Part shown: positions 25,841-33,376 of the stretch, piece after piece
How positions within the stretch are numbered: position 1 is the stretch's first letter
How the letters are laid out: every line of letters begins with the position of its first letter
Source of the DNA: Pedobacter frigidisoli
GTDB lineage: Bacteria; Bacteroidota; Bacteroidia; Sphingobacteriales; Sphingobacteriaceae
Assembly: GCF_004331675.1 (NCBI RefSeq)
Contig: NZ_SJSN01000001.1
Span: 248,001-312,000 of the forward strand
Length of the DNA stretch: 64,000 nt
Direction: 5' to 3'
Program-made: the position numbers and the translations under genes
The notes under the pieces: generated by a model
What the model was told of the DNA's origin: nothing
Database searches by the model: none
What the model saw: the letters and a program-made list of their open reading frames with translations, nothing else

Positions 25841-27271
25841 ATGAAACCTTTTCATTCGAGAACCAAAATTGTTGCCACTCTTGGGCCTGCATCCGCAAAA
25901 CCAGATGTATTATATAGTATGTTTAACGCTGGTTTAGATGTTTGTCGTCTAAATTTTTCACACGGATCACAAGCTGATCACCAAGCGGTTTTAGACACAA
26001 TTAAAGATCTAAACAAGAAATACGATTATAATGTAGGAATCCTTGCCGATTTACAAGGCCCTAAAATCCGTATCGGACTTGTAAAAGAAGGTGGAATAAA
26101 CCTTATTAATGGTAAAACAACAGTTATTACCACTACCGAATGTATCGGAAATGAAGAACGCATTTATATTACCTATCAAAGTTTTCCTCAAGATGTTCAG
26201 GCAGGAGAAATTATCCTTTTGGATGATGGAAAACTACAAATGAAAGTTATTTCTACCAATTTAAAGGATGAGGTAGTTTGTGAGATTGTTCACGGTGGTA
26301 TTTTAACTTCGAGAAAAGGTGTAAATCTTCCAAATACTAAAGTTTCTATTCCATCTTTAACTCCAGAAGATCGTGAAAACTTAGAATTCGTTCTAGAAAA
26401 CGATGTAGAATGGATCGGTTTATCTTTCGTTCGTAAGGCTGAAGATATTATCGAACTTAAAAAAATAATTGCTGAGCGAGGTAAAACTGCTCGTGTAATT
26501 GCTAAAATAGAAAAACCAGAGGCTATTGCTAACATCGATGAAATTATCGCTGTATCTGATGGTATTATGGTTGCTCGTGGAGATTTAGGTGTTGAATGCC
26601 CAATGGAAGAAGTTCCATTATTACAGAAAATGATTGTTGCTAAATGTAGAGCGGCTTCGAAACCTGTAATTGTAGCTACTCAAATGCTAGAAAGCATGAT
26701 CACTACACCTCGCCCAACACGTGCAGAGGTTAATGATGTTGCAAACTCTGTTTTAGATGGTGCTGATGCAGTAATGTTAAGTGGCGAAACTTCAGTTGGA
26801 GAATTTCCTTTAATCGTTATTGAAACGATGCAAAAAATTATTCAGAACATTGAGCAAAACAATTATCCATTCAATCCTGATAAGTTCTTAAAACCAAAAT
26901 CACCATCTTTCTTAAGTGATGCGATTTGCGATTCGGCTTGTTTCTTAGCTAAACAAACCAATGCTGTAGGGATTGTTTCTATGACGTTAAGTGGTTATAC
27001 TGCATTCGAAATTTCGAGCCACAGACCAGAAGCTTTGACTTTTATCTTTACCAGTAACAGAGCGCTTTTAAACGCAGTAAGTTTACTTTGGGGTGTTAGG
27101 GGCTTTTACTACGATAAATTCGATAGTACGGATAGTACCATTATTGAGGTTAACGAGATCTTGAAAAGCAAGAAATTGGTTAAACAAGGTGACATAATTA
27201 TTAATACCGCAGCAATTCCAATGGAAGCTAAAGGTAAAACCAATATGTTAAAAATTACGGTTATAGATTAG
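25841..27271 (+). CDS. pyk: Pyruvate kinase
   Basis: 476 residues. It transfers phosphate from phosphoenolpyruvate to ADP in glycolysis. Conserved parts: RTKIVATLGPAS near the start, the active-site Arg/Asn stretch CRLNFSHGSQADH, IGLSFVRKAEDI, IAKIEKPEAIANIDEII (catalytic Lys), MVARGDLGVE (metal and substrate binding) and ATQMLESMITTPRPTRAEVNDVANSVLDGADAVMLSGETSVGEFP in consecutive blocks. The C-terminal regulatory domain is present. Cytosolic. It has its own promoter box and ends 21 bases before a terminator. Confidence 0.96.
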   Translation: MKPFHSRTKIVATLGPASAKPDVLYSMFNAGLDVCRLNFSHGSQADHQAVLDTIKDLNKKYDYNVGILADLQGPKIRIGLVKEGGINLINGKTTVITTTECIGNEERIYITYQSFPQDVQAGEIILLDDGKLQMKVISTNLKDEVVCEIVHGGILTSRKGVNLPNTKVSIPSLTPEDRENLEFVLENDVEWIGLSFVRKAEDIIELKKIIAERGKTARVIAKIEKPEAIANIDEIIAVSDGIMVARGDLGVECPMEEVPLLQKMIVAKCRAASKPVIVATQMLESMITTPRPTRAEVNDVANSVLDGADAVMLSGETSVGEFPLIVIETMQKIIQNIEQNNYPFNPDKFLKPKSPSFLSDAICDSACFLAKQTNAVGIVSMTLSGYTAFEISSHRPEALTFIFTSNRALLNAVSLLWGVRGFYYDKFDSTDSTIIEVNEILKSKKLVKQGDIIINTAAIPMEAKGKTNMLKITVID

Positions 27272-27292
27272 TTTCTAAATCAAAATAGATCG

Positions 27293-27325
27293 AATGCTTC
27301 CGCCAAAAACGGGAGCATTTTTTTT
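27293..27325 (+). terminator. Terminator of pyk
   Basis: The stem AATGCTTCCG / CGGGAGCATT with one mismatch and a seven-base loop is followed by eight T. It lies 21 bases after the stop codon and 32 bases before the tRNA. Confidence 0.8.
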
Positions 27326-27356
27326 GCTAAGAAAATTATAGATTTGCAACCGATCC

Positions 27357-27441
27357 GGAGAGGTGTCAGAGTGGTCGATCGAGCACGCTTGGAAAGCGTG
27401 TGTACTGCAAGGTACCGCGGGTTCGAATCCCGCTCTCTCCG
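27357..27441 (+). tRNA. tRNA-Ser (anticodon GGA)
   Basis: About 85 bases. Acceptor stem GGAGAGG / TCTCTCC with discriminator G, anticodon arm CACGC-TTGGAAA-GCGTG with anticodon GGA, a variable arm as expected for class II tRNA-Ser, and T arm GCGGG-TTCGAAT-CCCGC. The 3' CCA is not encoded (GCATA follows). It decodes UCC and UCU. Confidence 0.95.
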
Positions 27442-27543
27442 CATAAAGAAAAATTAGGATTCGGTCTATCCGGCCAGTTACACCTTGAGTTAGCTTAATA
27501 AATGTGGTGCTACTAGATAGATCTGAATCAGGTTTGTAAATTT

Positions 27544-27930
27544 TGGAAATGGAAAGTTCGGTGAAAATGGCGGCCAGTAGTCCCGCTAACGTTCCAAGCA
27601 CCGAAAAACCCGTGAGGAAACTAAATATCTACATAAAACAACTGTACAAATGCACAATTCGGTGGCTTTTCACTTATATCGGGTTTATAAACTAAAGTAA
27701 TCACTTTTTTGAAACAAGCATAAAGTTCTAAATTATAAACCTTATTTCTGAGCTTATGCATTGGCGTTTAGCAGCCGTAAATAGTAGCAAAAATCAAGTT
27801 AATAAACGGGATTGAAATGATATCCTTTTTGATGCAGTGAATTTAGATTTCGTTTAACATTCTCAAAAAGATTAAATGTAAAGCCCGACTAACATTAACT
27901 GCTCCACAGGTTTGGCTTTCAAAAACATAT
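27544..27930 (+). repeat. Long intergenic element, copy 2 of 5
   Basis: Non-coding, about 390 bases. It shares with copy 3 long stretches in order: ATGGCGGCC, TAGTCCCGCTAACGTT, CACTTATATCGGGTTTA, GGGATTGAAATGATAT and the end AAGCCCGAC..ACATTAAC..ACAGGTTT.GCTTTC. The core CTTTTTG..CAAAAAGATTAAATG can form a hairpin. It lies downstream of tRNA-Ser; the remaining gap to 28384 has no other clear feature. Confidence 0.7.
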
Positions 27931-28383
27931 TTATCTTAATGAAAAGGCTCAACCGTTTCTCAACAACTGAGCATTTGAATATATTAATCCCATTACTTTT
28001 TTGAGATCGCTACACTTGGTGGTCTTGTTTTGCGAATTCACCATGCGAAATCTGCGACCAGTTACAATATTCGAAATCATAAGATGAGCTTTGATTATCA
28101 TCGTACATTTTCATTTTAAAAAACTATACCGGACATTTATAAACCCCCTCTCAAGCTTTCTGTCGAAGAAGTTTCAGTGCCTAAATCAAATCTCTGAGGT
28201 AAACGATTATTGGCATTTTCGTAGAGCATTGGTTTATAGTTAAAGCCTGGCACATTACAAACTGTTAATATCCAAACCTTATGAGGAGAAAAGGCAAGAA
28301 AATGAACACTTTTTGTATCATCATTAATACCTATCATTTTACAAAACAGTCTTATTTTTATGCCAAAGATTAACCCACAGATT

Positions 28384-30513
28384 ATGAATAAATATTGGCT
28401 TACGGTTACGGCTTGCGCTTTAGCCATTACAGCAAATGCCCAACAACAAGCTTTAACAGCGGAAGATTACAAGCGTGCTGAAAGTTTTATGGGATACAAT
28501 ACTTCGAAGTATATCGATAACCCAGGTGTTAGCCCAACTTGGCTGCCAGGCGACAAGTTTTGGTATATAAATAAAAACGAGGCAGGAACCCAAACTTATT
28601 TAGTAGATCCGGCAACAAAAACCAAAACACCTACCACCGAATACAAAAGTGTTTCTCCTCCACCGAGAAGAGCCAGAAATAATGAAGAGTTATCGCCAGA
28701 TGGAAAAAAATCGATCCTAATAAAAGATTACAATCTGTATGTTAAAGATATTGCTACAGGAAAGCTTACGCAGCTAACTACTGATGGAATAAAAGATTAT
28801 GGTTACGCCACAGATAATGCTGGCTGGAAACACAGTGATGCACCAATTTTACGCTGGTCACCAGACTCAAAAAAAATAACAACCTTTCAACAAGATCAAA
28901 GAAACTCGAAAGACATGTATTTGGTAAGCACTAATGTTGGTGCACCAAAACTAAGCGCTTGGAAATATCCTTTGCCAGGTGATAAGGAAATCGCTACGAT
29001 TAGAAGAGTGATTATCGATGTTGAAAATCCTAAGATTATTTCCTTAAGCATTCCACCAGATCAACATCGTGGAACCTTAAGCGATGACATTTCTAGCAGC
29101 GGTACTTTCGATGATATCGATTGGAAAGCGGATGGCTCTGAAGTAGCTTTCGTTTCTACTTCTCGTGATCATAAAAACGAAAAATTCCACATTGCAAATG
29201 CCGAGACAGGTGCTGTTCGTGAGGTTTTTGAAGAAATTGTTAAAACACAATTCGAATCTGGACAGGGCGCAATTAATTGGAGATATCTTGCCGCTTCAAA
29301 GGAGATTATTTGGTATTCGGAACGAGATAATTGGGGTCACCTTTATCTTTATGATGCTACCACTGGAAAAGTAAAAAACCAGATTACAAAAGGCGATTGG
29401 GTGGTTACTCGTATGGTTAAGGTTGATGAAAAAACAAGAACAATTTATTTTATGGCTAACGGGCGTGAAAAAGAAAATCCATACTTCGGGCATTTCTATA
29501 AAATAGGTTTCGATGGAAAAAACTTAACTTTATTAACTCCAGAAGTTGGAAACCATGCGGTTACTATCTCTCCGACAGGAAAATATTTTATTGATAGCTA
29601 TTCTCAACCAAACGTTCCTCAAGTAGCAGTTCTTCGTAGTCTTGATGGAAAATTAATTACCACATTAGAAAAAACAGACGTTAGCCGATTGGCAGCAACA
29701 GGCTGGAAAGCACCTACACCAGTTTCGGTGAAAGCGCATGATGGTAAAACAGATATTTATGGCCTAATTTTTACACCTACAAAAATGGATGCTGGAAAGA
29801 AATATCCGGTGATCGATTATATTTATCCTGGTCCGCAGGGCGGAAGCGTAGGCAGTTGGTCTTTTTCGGCATCAAGAGGCGATCATCAAGCTTTGGCAGA
29901 ATTGGGATTTATTGTTGTGGTAATTGAGGGAACGAGCAATCCAAATCGCTCTAAAAGTTTTCATGATATGACTTATGGCAACATGGCCGAAAATACTTTG
30001 CCCGATCAAATTACAGCCATTAAACAGCTTTCTGGAAAATACCCAATTGATACCACAAAAGTTGGAATTTGGGGACATTCGGGTGGTGGTTTCGCAACTG
30101 CGACTGCGATGTTCCGTTATCCCGATTTCTTTAAGGTTGGCATTTCAGAATCTGGAAACCATGAAAACAGAAACTATGAGGATGATTGGGGCGAACGTTA
30201 CAATGGCTTAGTAGAAAATGCTGATTACGAAGCGCAGGCCAACCAAAATTATGCAAAAAACCTAAAAGGAAAATTAATGCTCGTTCATGGAATGATGGAT
30301 GATAATGTGCCGCCTTACAATACGCTTTTAGTTGTAGAAGCATTAGAAAAGGCAAACAAATCTTTTGATTTGGTGATCTTTCCTAATAGCGCACATGGCT
30401 ACGGCCCTTATTCACCCTACATGATGAGAAGAAGATGGGATTATTTTGTTCAAAATTTACTGGGCGCACAAATACCGCATGATTACCAAATGACGGGTAC
30501 AGTTATTAAATAA
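28384..30513 (+). CDS. S9-family prolyl peptidase (dipeptidyl peptidase IV type), exported
   Basis: 709 residues from the ATG at 28384, which begins a good signal peptide (MNKYWLTVTACALAITANAQ); an upstream ATG at 28360 would add eight unlikely residues. A beta-propeller (DPPIV N-terminal domain, about 80-440) is followed by an alpha/beta hydrolase domain (about 480-700). Catalytic Ser566 lies in GHSGGGFA, the Asp in MMDDNVPPYN and the His in SAHGYGPYS. DPP IV cleaves X-Pro or X-Ala dipeptides from peptide N-termini, here in the periplasm. Single gene with a terminator 18 bases past the stop, flanked on both sides by copies of the long intergenic element. Confidence 0.9.
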   Translation: MNKYWLTVTACALAITANAQQQALTAEDYKRAESFMGYNTSKYIDNPGVSPTWLPGDKFWYINKNEAGTQTYLVDPATKTKTPTTEYKSVSPPPRRARNNEELSPDGKKSILIKDYNLYVKDIATGKLTQLTTDGIKDYGYATDNAGWKHSDAPILRWSPDSKKITTFQQDQRNSKDMYLVSTNVGAPKLSAWKYPLPGDKEIATIRRVIIDVENPKIISLSIPPDQHRGTLSDDISSSGTFDDIDWKADGSEVAFVSTSRDHKNEKFHIANAETGAVREVFEEIVKTQFESGQGAINWRYLAASKEIIWYSERDNWGHLYLYDATTGKVKNQITKGDWVVTRMVKVDEKTRTIYFMANGREKENPYFGHFYKIGFDGKNLTLLTPEVGNHAVTISPTGKYFIDSYSQPNVPQVAVLRSLDGKLITTLEKTDVSRLAATGWKAPTPVSVKAHDGKTDIYGLIFTPTKMDAGKKYPVIDYIYPGPQGGSVGSWSFSASRGDHQALAELGFIVVVIEGTSNPNRSKSFHDMTYGNMAENTLPDQITAIKQLSGKYPIDTTKVGIWGHSGGGFATATAMFRYPDFFKVGISESGNHENRNYEDDWGERYNGLVENADYEAQANQNYAKNLKGKLMLVHGMMDDNVPPYNTLLVVEALEKANKSFDLVIFPNSAHGYGPYSPYMMRRRWDYFVQNLLGAQIPHDYQMTGTVIK

Positions 30514-30530
30514 TTCGCTAATACATTTGC

Positions 30531-30563
30531 AAAAGGCTCCGAAAATTTCGGGACCTTTTTTTT
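30531..30563 (+). terminator. Terminator of the DPP IV-type gene
   Basis: AAAAGGCTCCGAAA / TTTCGGGACCTTTT with one mismatch, followed by a run of T. Confidence 0.7.
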
Positions 30564-30605
30564 GTTAAAGATTTTTTTAAAATGACCGACCTCATTTCTA
30601 CAGAA

Positions 30606-31000
30606 TTTGGAAATGTATGGTTCGGTAAATGATGGCGGCCGATAGTCCCGCTAACGTTTCAAGTCCCGAAAAAACTTGTGCAAACATTTAAGTATGCCTA
30701 TAAAAACAAAAATATAGATGCTTAAATTCGGGAGCTTTACACTTATATCGGGTTTAGATACCGAGGTAAATCGTCTTTTTGAGAACGAGCAAACTTAGTT
30801 TCTCTGCAAAATTTAAGGCTAACGTACTGGCGTTCTGCAACCATGAATAGTAGCAAAAAACTAGGTTATTAAACGGGATTGAAATGATATACTTTTTGCT
30901 CTCGTATACTAGATTCAGCAAGAACTTTCACAAAAAGATTAAATGCAAAGCCCGACGGACATTAACAATTCTACAGGTTTTGCTTTCCAAAAAACATTCA
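30606..31000 (+). repeat. Long intergenic element, copy 3 of 5
   Basis: About 395 bases, non-coding, the best match to copy 2. Landmarks: GATGGCGGCC, TAGTCCCGCTAACGTTTCAA, CTTATATCGGGTTTAGA, AAACGGGATTGAAATGATAT, CACAAAAAGATTAAATG and AAAGCCCGACGGACATTAAC. It sits between the DPP IV-type terminator and the 31111 gene. Confidence 0.75.
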
Positions 31001-31110
31001 TTTTGAAAGCAGCTCGCCACTATGGCCAAAAGGATGGCCTCGCTTATTAAAATTTATTACGCCAAACAAAGATTAACTTTCACAGTTAGGTTAGATATAA
31101 CAATACTTCG

Positions 31111-31788
31111 ATGGGAAAAACTAGATCAATAAATAATATTATTATTACTGGAGCGACTGGTATGGTTGGCGAGGGTGTATTACTTAAGTGTTTAAAAAGC
31201 CCTGAAATAGATTCGATCTTAGTGATTAATCGGAAGCCTTGTGGATATACGCATCCAAAATTGAAAGAGATTATTCATTCAGACTTTTTTGATTTCTCTC
31301 CCATCCAAGATCAATTATCTGGTTATAACGCTTGTTTCTTTTGTTTGGGAATTACATCTGTTGGTGCAGATGATGATACCTATTACAAAATGACTTACAC
31401 CTTAACCATGCATGTTGCCGAAACATTAAGCAAATTAAATGATAATATGACTTTCTGCTATGTTTCTGGAGGAGGAACAAACGAAAATGAAAGATTGAAA
31501 TGGGCAAGGGTGAAAGGAAAAACCGAAAGTGATTTAATGAAATTGCCTTTTAAGCAGGTATTTAATTTTCGCCCAGGATTTATTAAACCCGTGGAACCAC
31601 AGAAATACGTTAATAAATTTTATAAATATGTTAATTGGTTATTCCCCATCGGAAGAGCAATATATCCAAATGGTTTTTGCACTATGGGAGAACTCGGAAA
31701 CGCCATGGTTAATACTTTGAGCCACAACAATGAGCGAAGAACGTTGGAGGGCAAGGATATTATTGCTTTTGCGAACGAACCATTATAA
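31111..31788 (+). CDS. NAD(P)-binding Rossmann-fold (epimerase-like) protein
   Basis: 225 residues. The nucleotide-binding motif GATGMVGEGVLL (about 13-24) follows the first strand NNIIITGA. Later come ACFFCLGITSVGADDDTYYKM and FCYVSGGGTNENERLKWARVKGKTE, where the Ser/Lys pair corresponds to the short-chain dehydrogenase active site in an atypical form; FNFRPGFIKP follows. This is the short atypical epimerase/NmrA-like group related to HTATIP2, whose substrate is usually unknown. Cytosolic. It is followed by an AAAATGT oligomer repeat. Confidence 0.8.
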   Translation: MGKTRSINNIIITGATGMVGEGVLLKCLKSPEIDSILVINRKPCGYTHPKLKEIIHSDFFDFSPIQDQLSGYNACFFCLGITSVGADDDTYYKMTYTLTMHVAETLSKLNDNMTFCYVSGGGTNENERLKWARVKGKTESDLMKLPFKQVFNFRPGFIKPVEPQKYVNKFYKYVNWLFPIGRAIYPNGFCTMGELGNAMVNTLSHNNERRTLEGKDIIAFANEPL

Positions 31789-31793
31789 GGATG

Positions 31794-31859
31794 GAAAATG
31801 TAAAATGTAAAACGGATTTAATAAGTTATTAACTATCACCCATTTTACATTTTACCTCT
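31794..31859. repeat. AAAATGTAAAATG-type oligomer repeat with inverted half
   Basis: AAAATGTAAAATGTAAAA at the left and CATTTTACATTTTA at the right form an inverted repeat across about 66 bases, between the convergent 31111 and 31864 genes, where it could serve as a terminator. Confidence 0.55.
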
Positions 31860-31863
31860 TACC

Positions 31864-32043
31864 TTATTTCTTATTATCGTATTTACGCTGATTATCTTTA
31901 TTGGAGGTTTGATCTGACCTTTGTCCGCCTCCGTTTGTTATTCCTTGAATTTTCTTATCAATTTTAACATCGTGATTAGCTCTATCTGCTATCGAACTTC
32001 CCTGAGTGGTTGGGTTGTTTTTCGGTGTGCTTACGTTTTTCAT
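31864..32043 (-). CDS. Small hydrophilic protein of 59 residues
   Basis: ATG at 32041-32043, TAA at 31864-31866. The product begins MKNVSTPKNNPTTQGSSIAD and ends NQRKYDNKK; it is rich in Asn, Lys, Asp and Gln and probably disordered, without a signal peptide or membrane segment. Codon use is that of the neighbourhood and the frame runs cleanly between a plausible start and the oligomer repeat. I do not know a family. It is monocistronic, preceded by an AT-rich upstream region. Confidence 0.6.
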   Translation of the reverse strand: MKNVSTPKNNPTTQGSSIADRANHDVKIDKKIQGITNGGGQRSDQTSNKDNQRKYDNKK

Positions 32044-32142
32044 AACAATATAAATTAGTTAATAAATTATTCGCTGAGCGCTATTGTATTAACCGACGGC
32101 ATCGAAATATGTTTTAATTAATTGTTGGAAGTTTAATCAAGT

Positions 32143-33069
32143 TTAAAATTTAAGATTCAGTAATTTCTCTCCCAATACTTCAGAAATTTTGCGATAGGAA
32201 TCAAAAGTCCAGCCGCCAACGTGTGGGGTTAGAATTACCTTATTATTAACTTTTAATTCATTATACCAATCTTGTTCACTTAGGGCAGGAAACTTTTCAG
32301 TTTGTAAAACATCTAAACCAGCGCCTAAGATTTTACCAGTTTTAATTGCGTTAAGCACAGCTGAAGTATTTACAATTTCCCCTCTTGCGGTATTGATAAA
32401 GAAAATCGGCTTTTTAAAATGATAGAAATATTCATCATCAACCATTTGCTTTGTTTCTGCCGTTAAAGGAATATGCAGACTTAAAACATCGCTATGCTTT
32501 ACAATTTCTTCCATACTTACCTCGCGGGCAAAAGCATCAGAAAAACCAGTTTTATATTTATCGTAAGCCATCACATCAACCTCAAAACCAGCCAATTTTT
32601 TGGCGAAGCTTTGTCCCATGTGCCCATAACCAATAATACCCACTTTTTTGCCTTTCAACTCATAGCCACGATTTCCCTCACGATCCCAAATACCATTTCT
32701 AATTTCTGCATCAGCATTGCGAAAATTATTCATTAGCGATAAAAGCAAACCCGTTGCATGCTCACCAACGGCATCGCAATTTCCTTCGGGCGCATTAATG
32801 AGTGCGATATTTCTTTCGAAAGCGATTTTATCATCAATATTATCTAAGCCGGCTCCGGCCCTTGCTACAAATTTTAAGTTTGGTGCGGCGGCAAAAAGTT
32901 CCTCATCAATTCTAAACTTTGTTCTAACAGCAATACCAACATAATCCTTAATCTTATCTATGGTCTGTTGTCTGGTAATTTGAGGTTCATCATCAACTTC
33001 ATATCCCATTTCAATAGCCCGCTCTTTAAAAGCCGGATGCAAGTCATCAACAATTAATATTTTTTTCAT
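32143..33069 (-). CDS. D-2-hydroxyacid dehydrogenase (phosphoglycerate-dehydrogenase-like)
   Basis: 308 residues from the ATG at 33069 (MKKILIVDDLHPAF); an upstream in-frame ATG would add seven residues. Catalytic Arg in FVARAGAGLDNID, NAD-binding GYGHMGQSFAKKL (about 146-158), a Glu in the region after LHIPLTAETKQMVD, and the catalytic His in LTPHVGGWTFDS. It oxidises a D-2-hydroxyacid with NAD; sequence and size fit the short SerA-like group but the substrate is not proven. Cytosolic. Divergent from the outer-membrane protein gene at 33377. Confidence 0.85.
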   Translation of the reverse strand: MKKILIVDDLHPAFKERAIEMGYEVDDEPQITRQQTIDKIKDYVGIAVRTKFRIDEELFAAAPNLKFVARAGAGLDNIDDKIAFERNIALINAPEGNCDAVGEHATGLLLSLMNNFRNADAEIRNGIWDREGNRGYELKGKKVGIIGYGHMGQSFAKKLAGFEVDVMAYDKYKTGFSDAFAREVSMEEIVKHSDVLSLHIPLTAETKQMVDDEYFYHFKKPIFFINTARGEIVNTSAVLNAIKTGKILGAGLDVLQTEKFPALSEQDWYNELKVNNKVILTPHVGGWTFDSYRKISEVLGEKLLNLKF

Positions 33070-33376
33070 CAGGTAATTTTTATTCAACAATATTTAAGCT
33101 ATCATGATTTATTAAGAGTTAGTTGAATTTTAAAACCATGATGGGTTTTCACCTTAAAACAAAAGTAACATTTTAGCAGTTGCTTCAATTTAAATCTCTA
33201 TCCATATTTCTTAATAACGCTCATAAACATTGATCTAAAATCAGGATTCGCACAACAACGCTCACAAAAATATTACTATAAAATGGCTGTAATAAAATAG
33301 TTACGCCCCCTTAATTAAACTTACTTGCCGTTACTTTGTCTCCCTTTACAAAAACACATACATATATTATTTTTTA
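33070..33376. other. Divergent regulatory gap of 307 bases
   Basis: AT-rich DNA between the dehydrogenase and the barrel gene. A TTACTTTG octamer about 45 bases before 33377 resembles a -7 box with one mismatch; nothing else is visible. Confidence 0.35.

Noticed and set aside
27275-27601. Open frame of 108 codons on the minus strand across the tRNA
   Set aside because: The phrase ERAGFEPAVPCSTHAFQ is the antisense translation of the tRNA-Ser gene, a well-known kind of false protein.
28137-28337. 66-codon minus-strand frame before the DPP IV-type gene
   Set aside because: It has protein-like phrases (HKVWILTVCNVPGFNYKPML) and an ATG at 28335-28337, but no recognised family and no stop-side context; kept only as a possible gene remnant.
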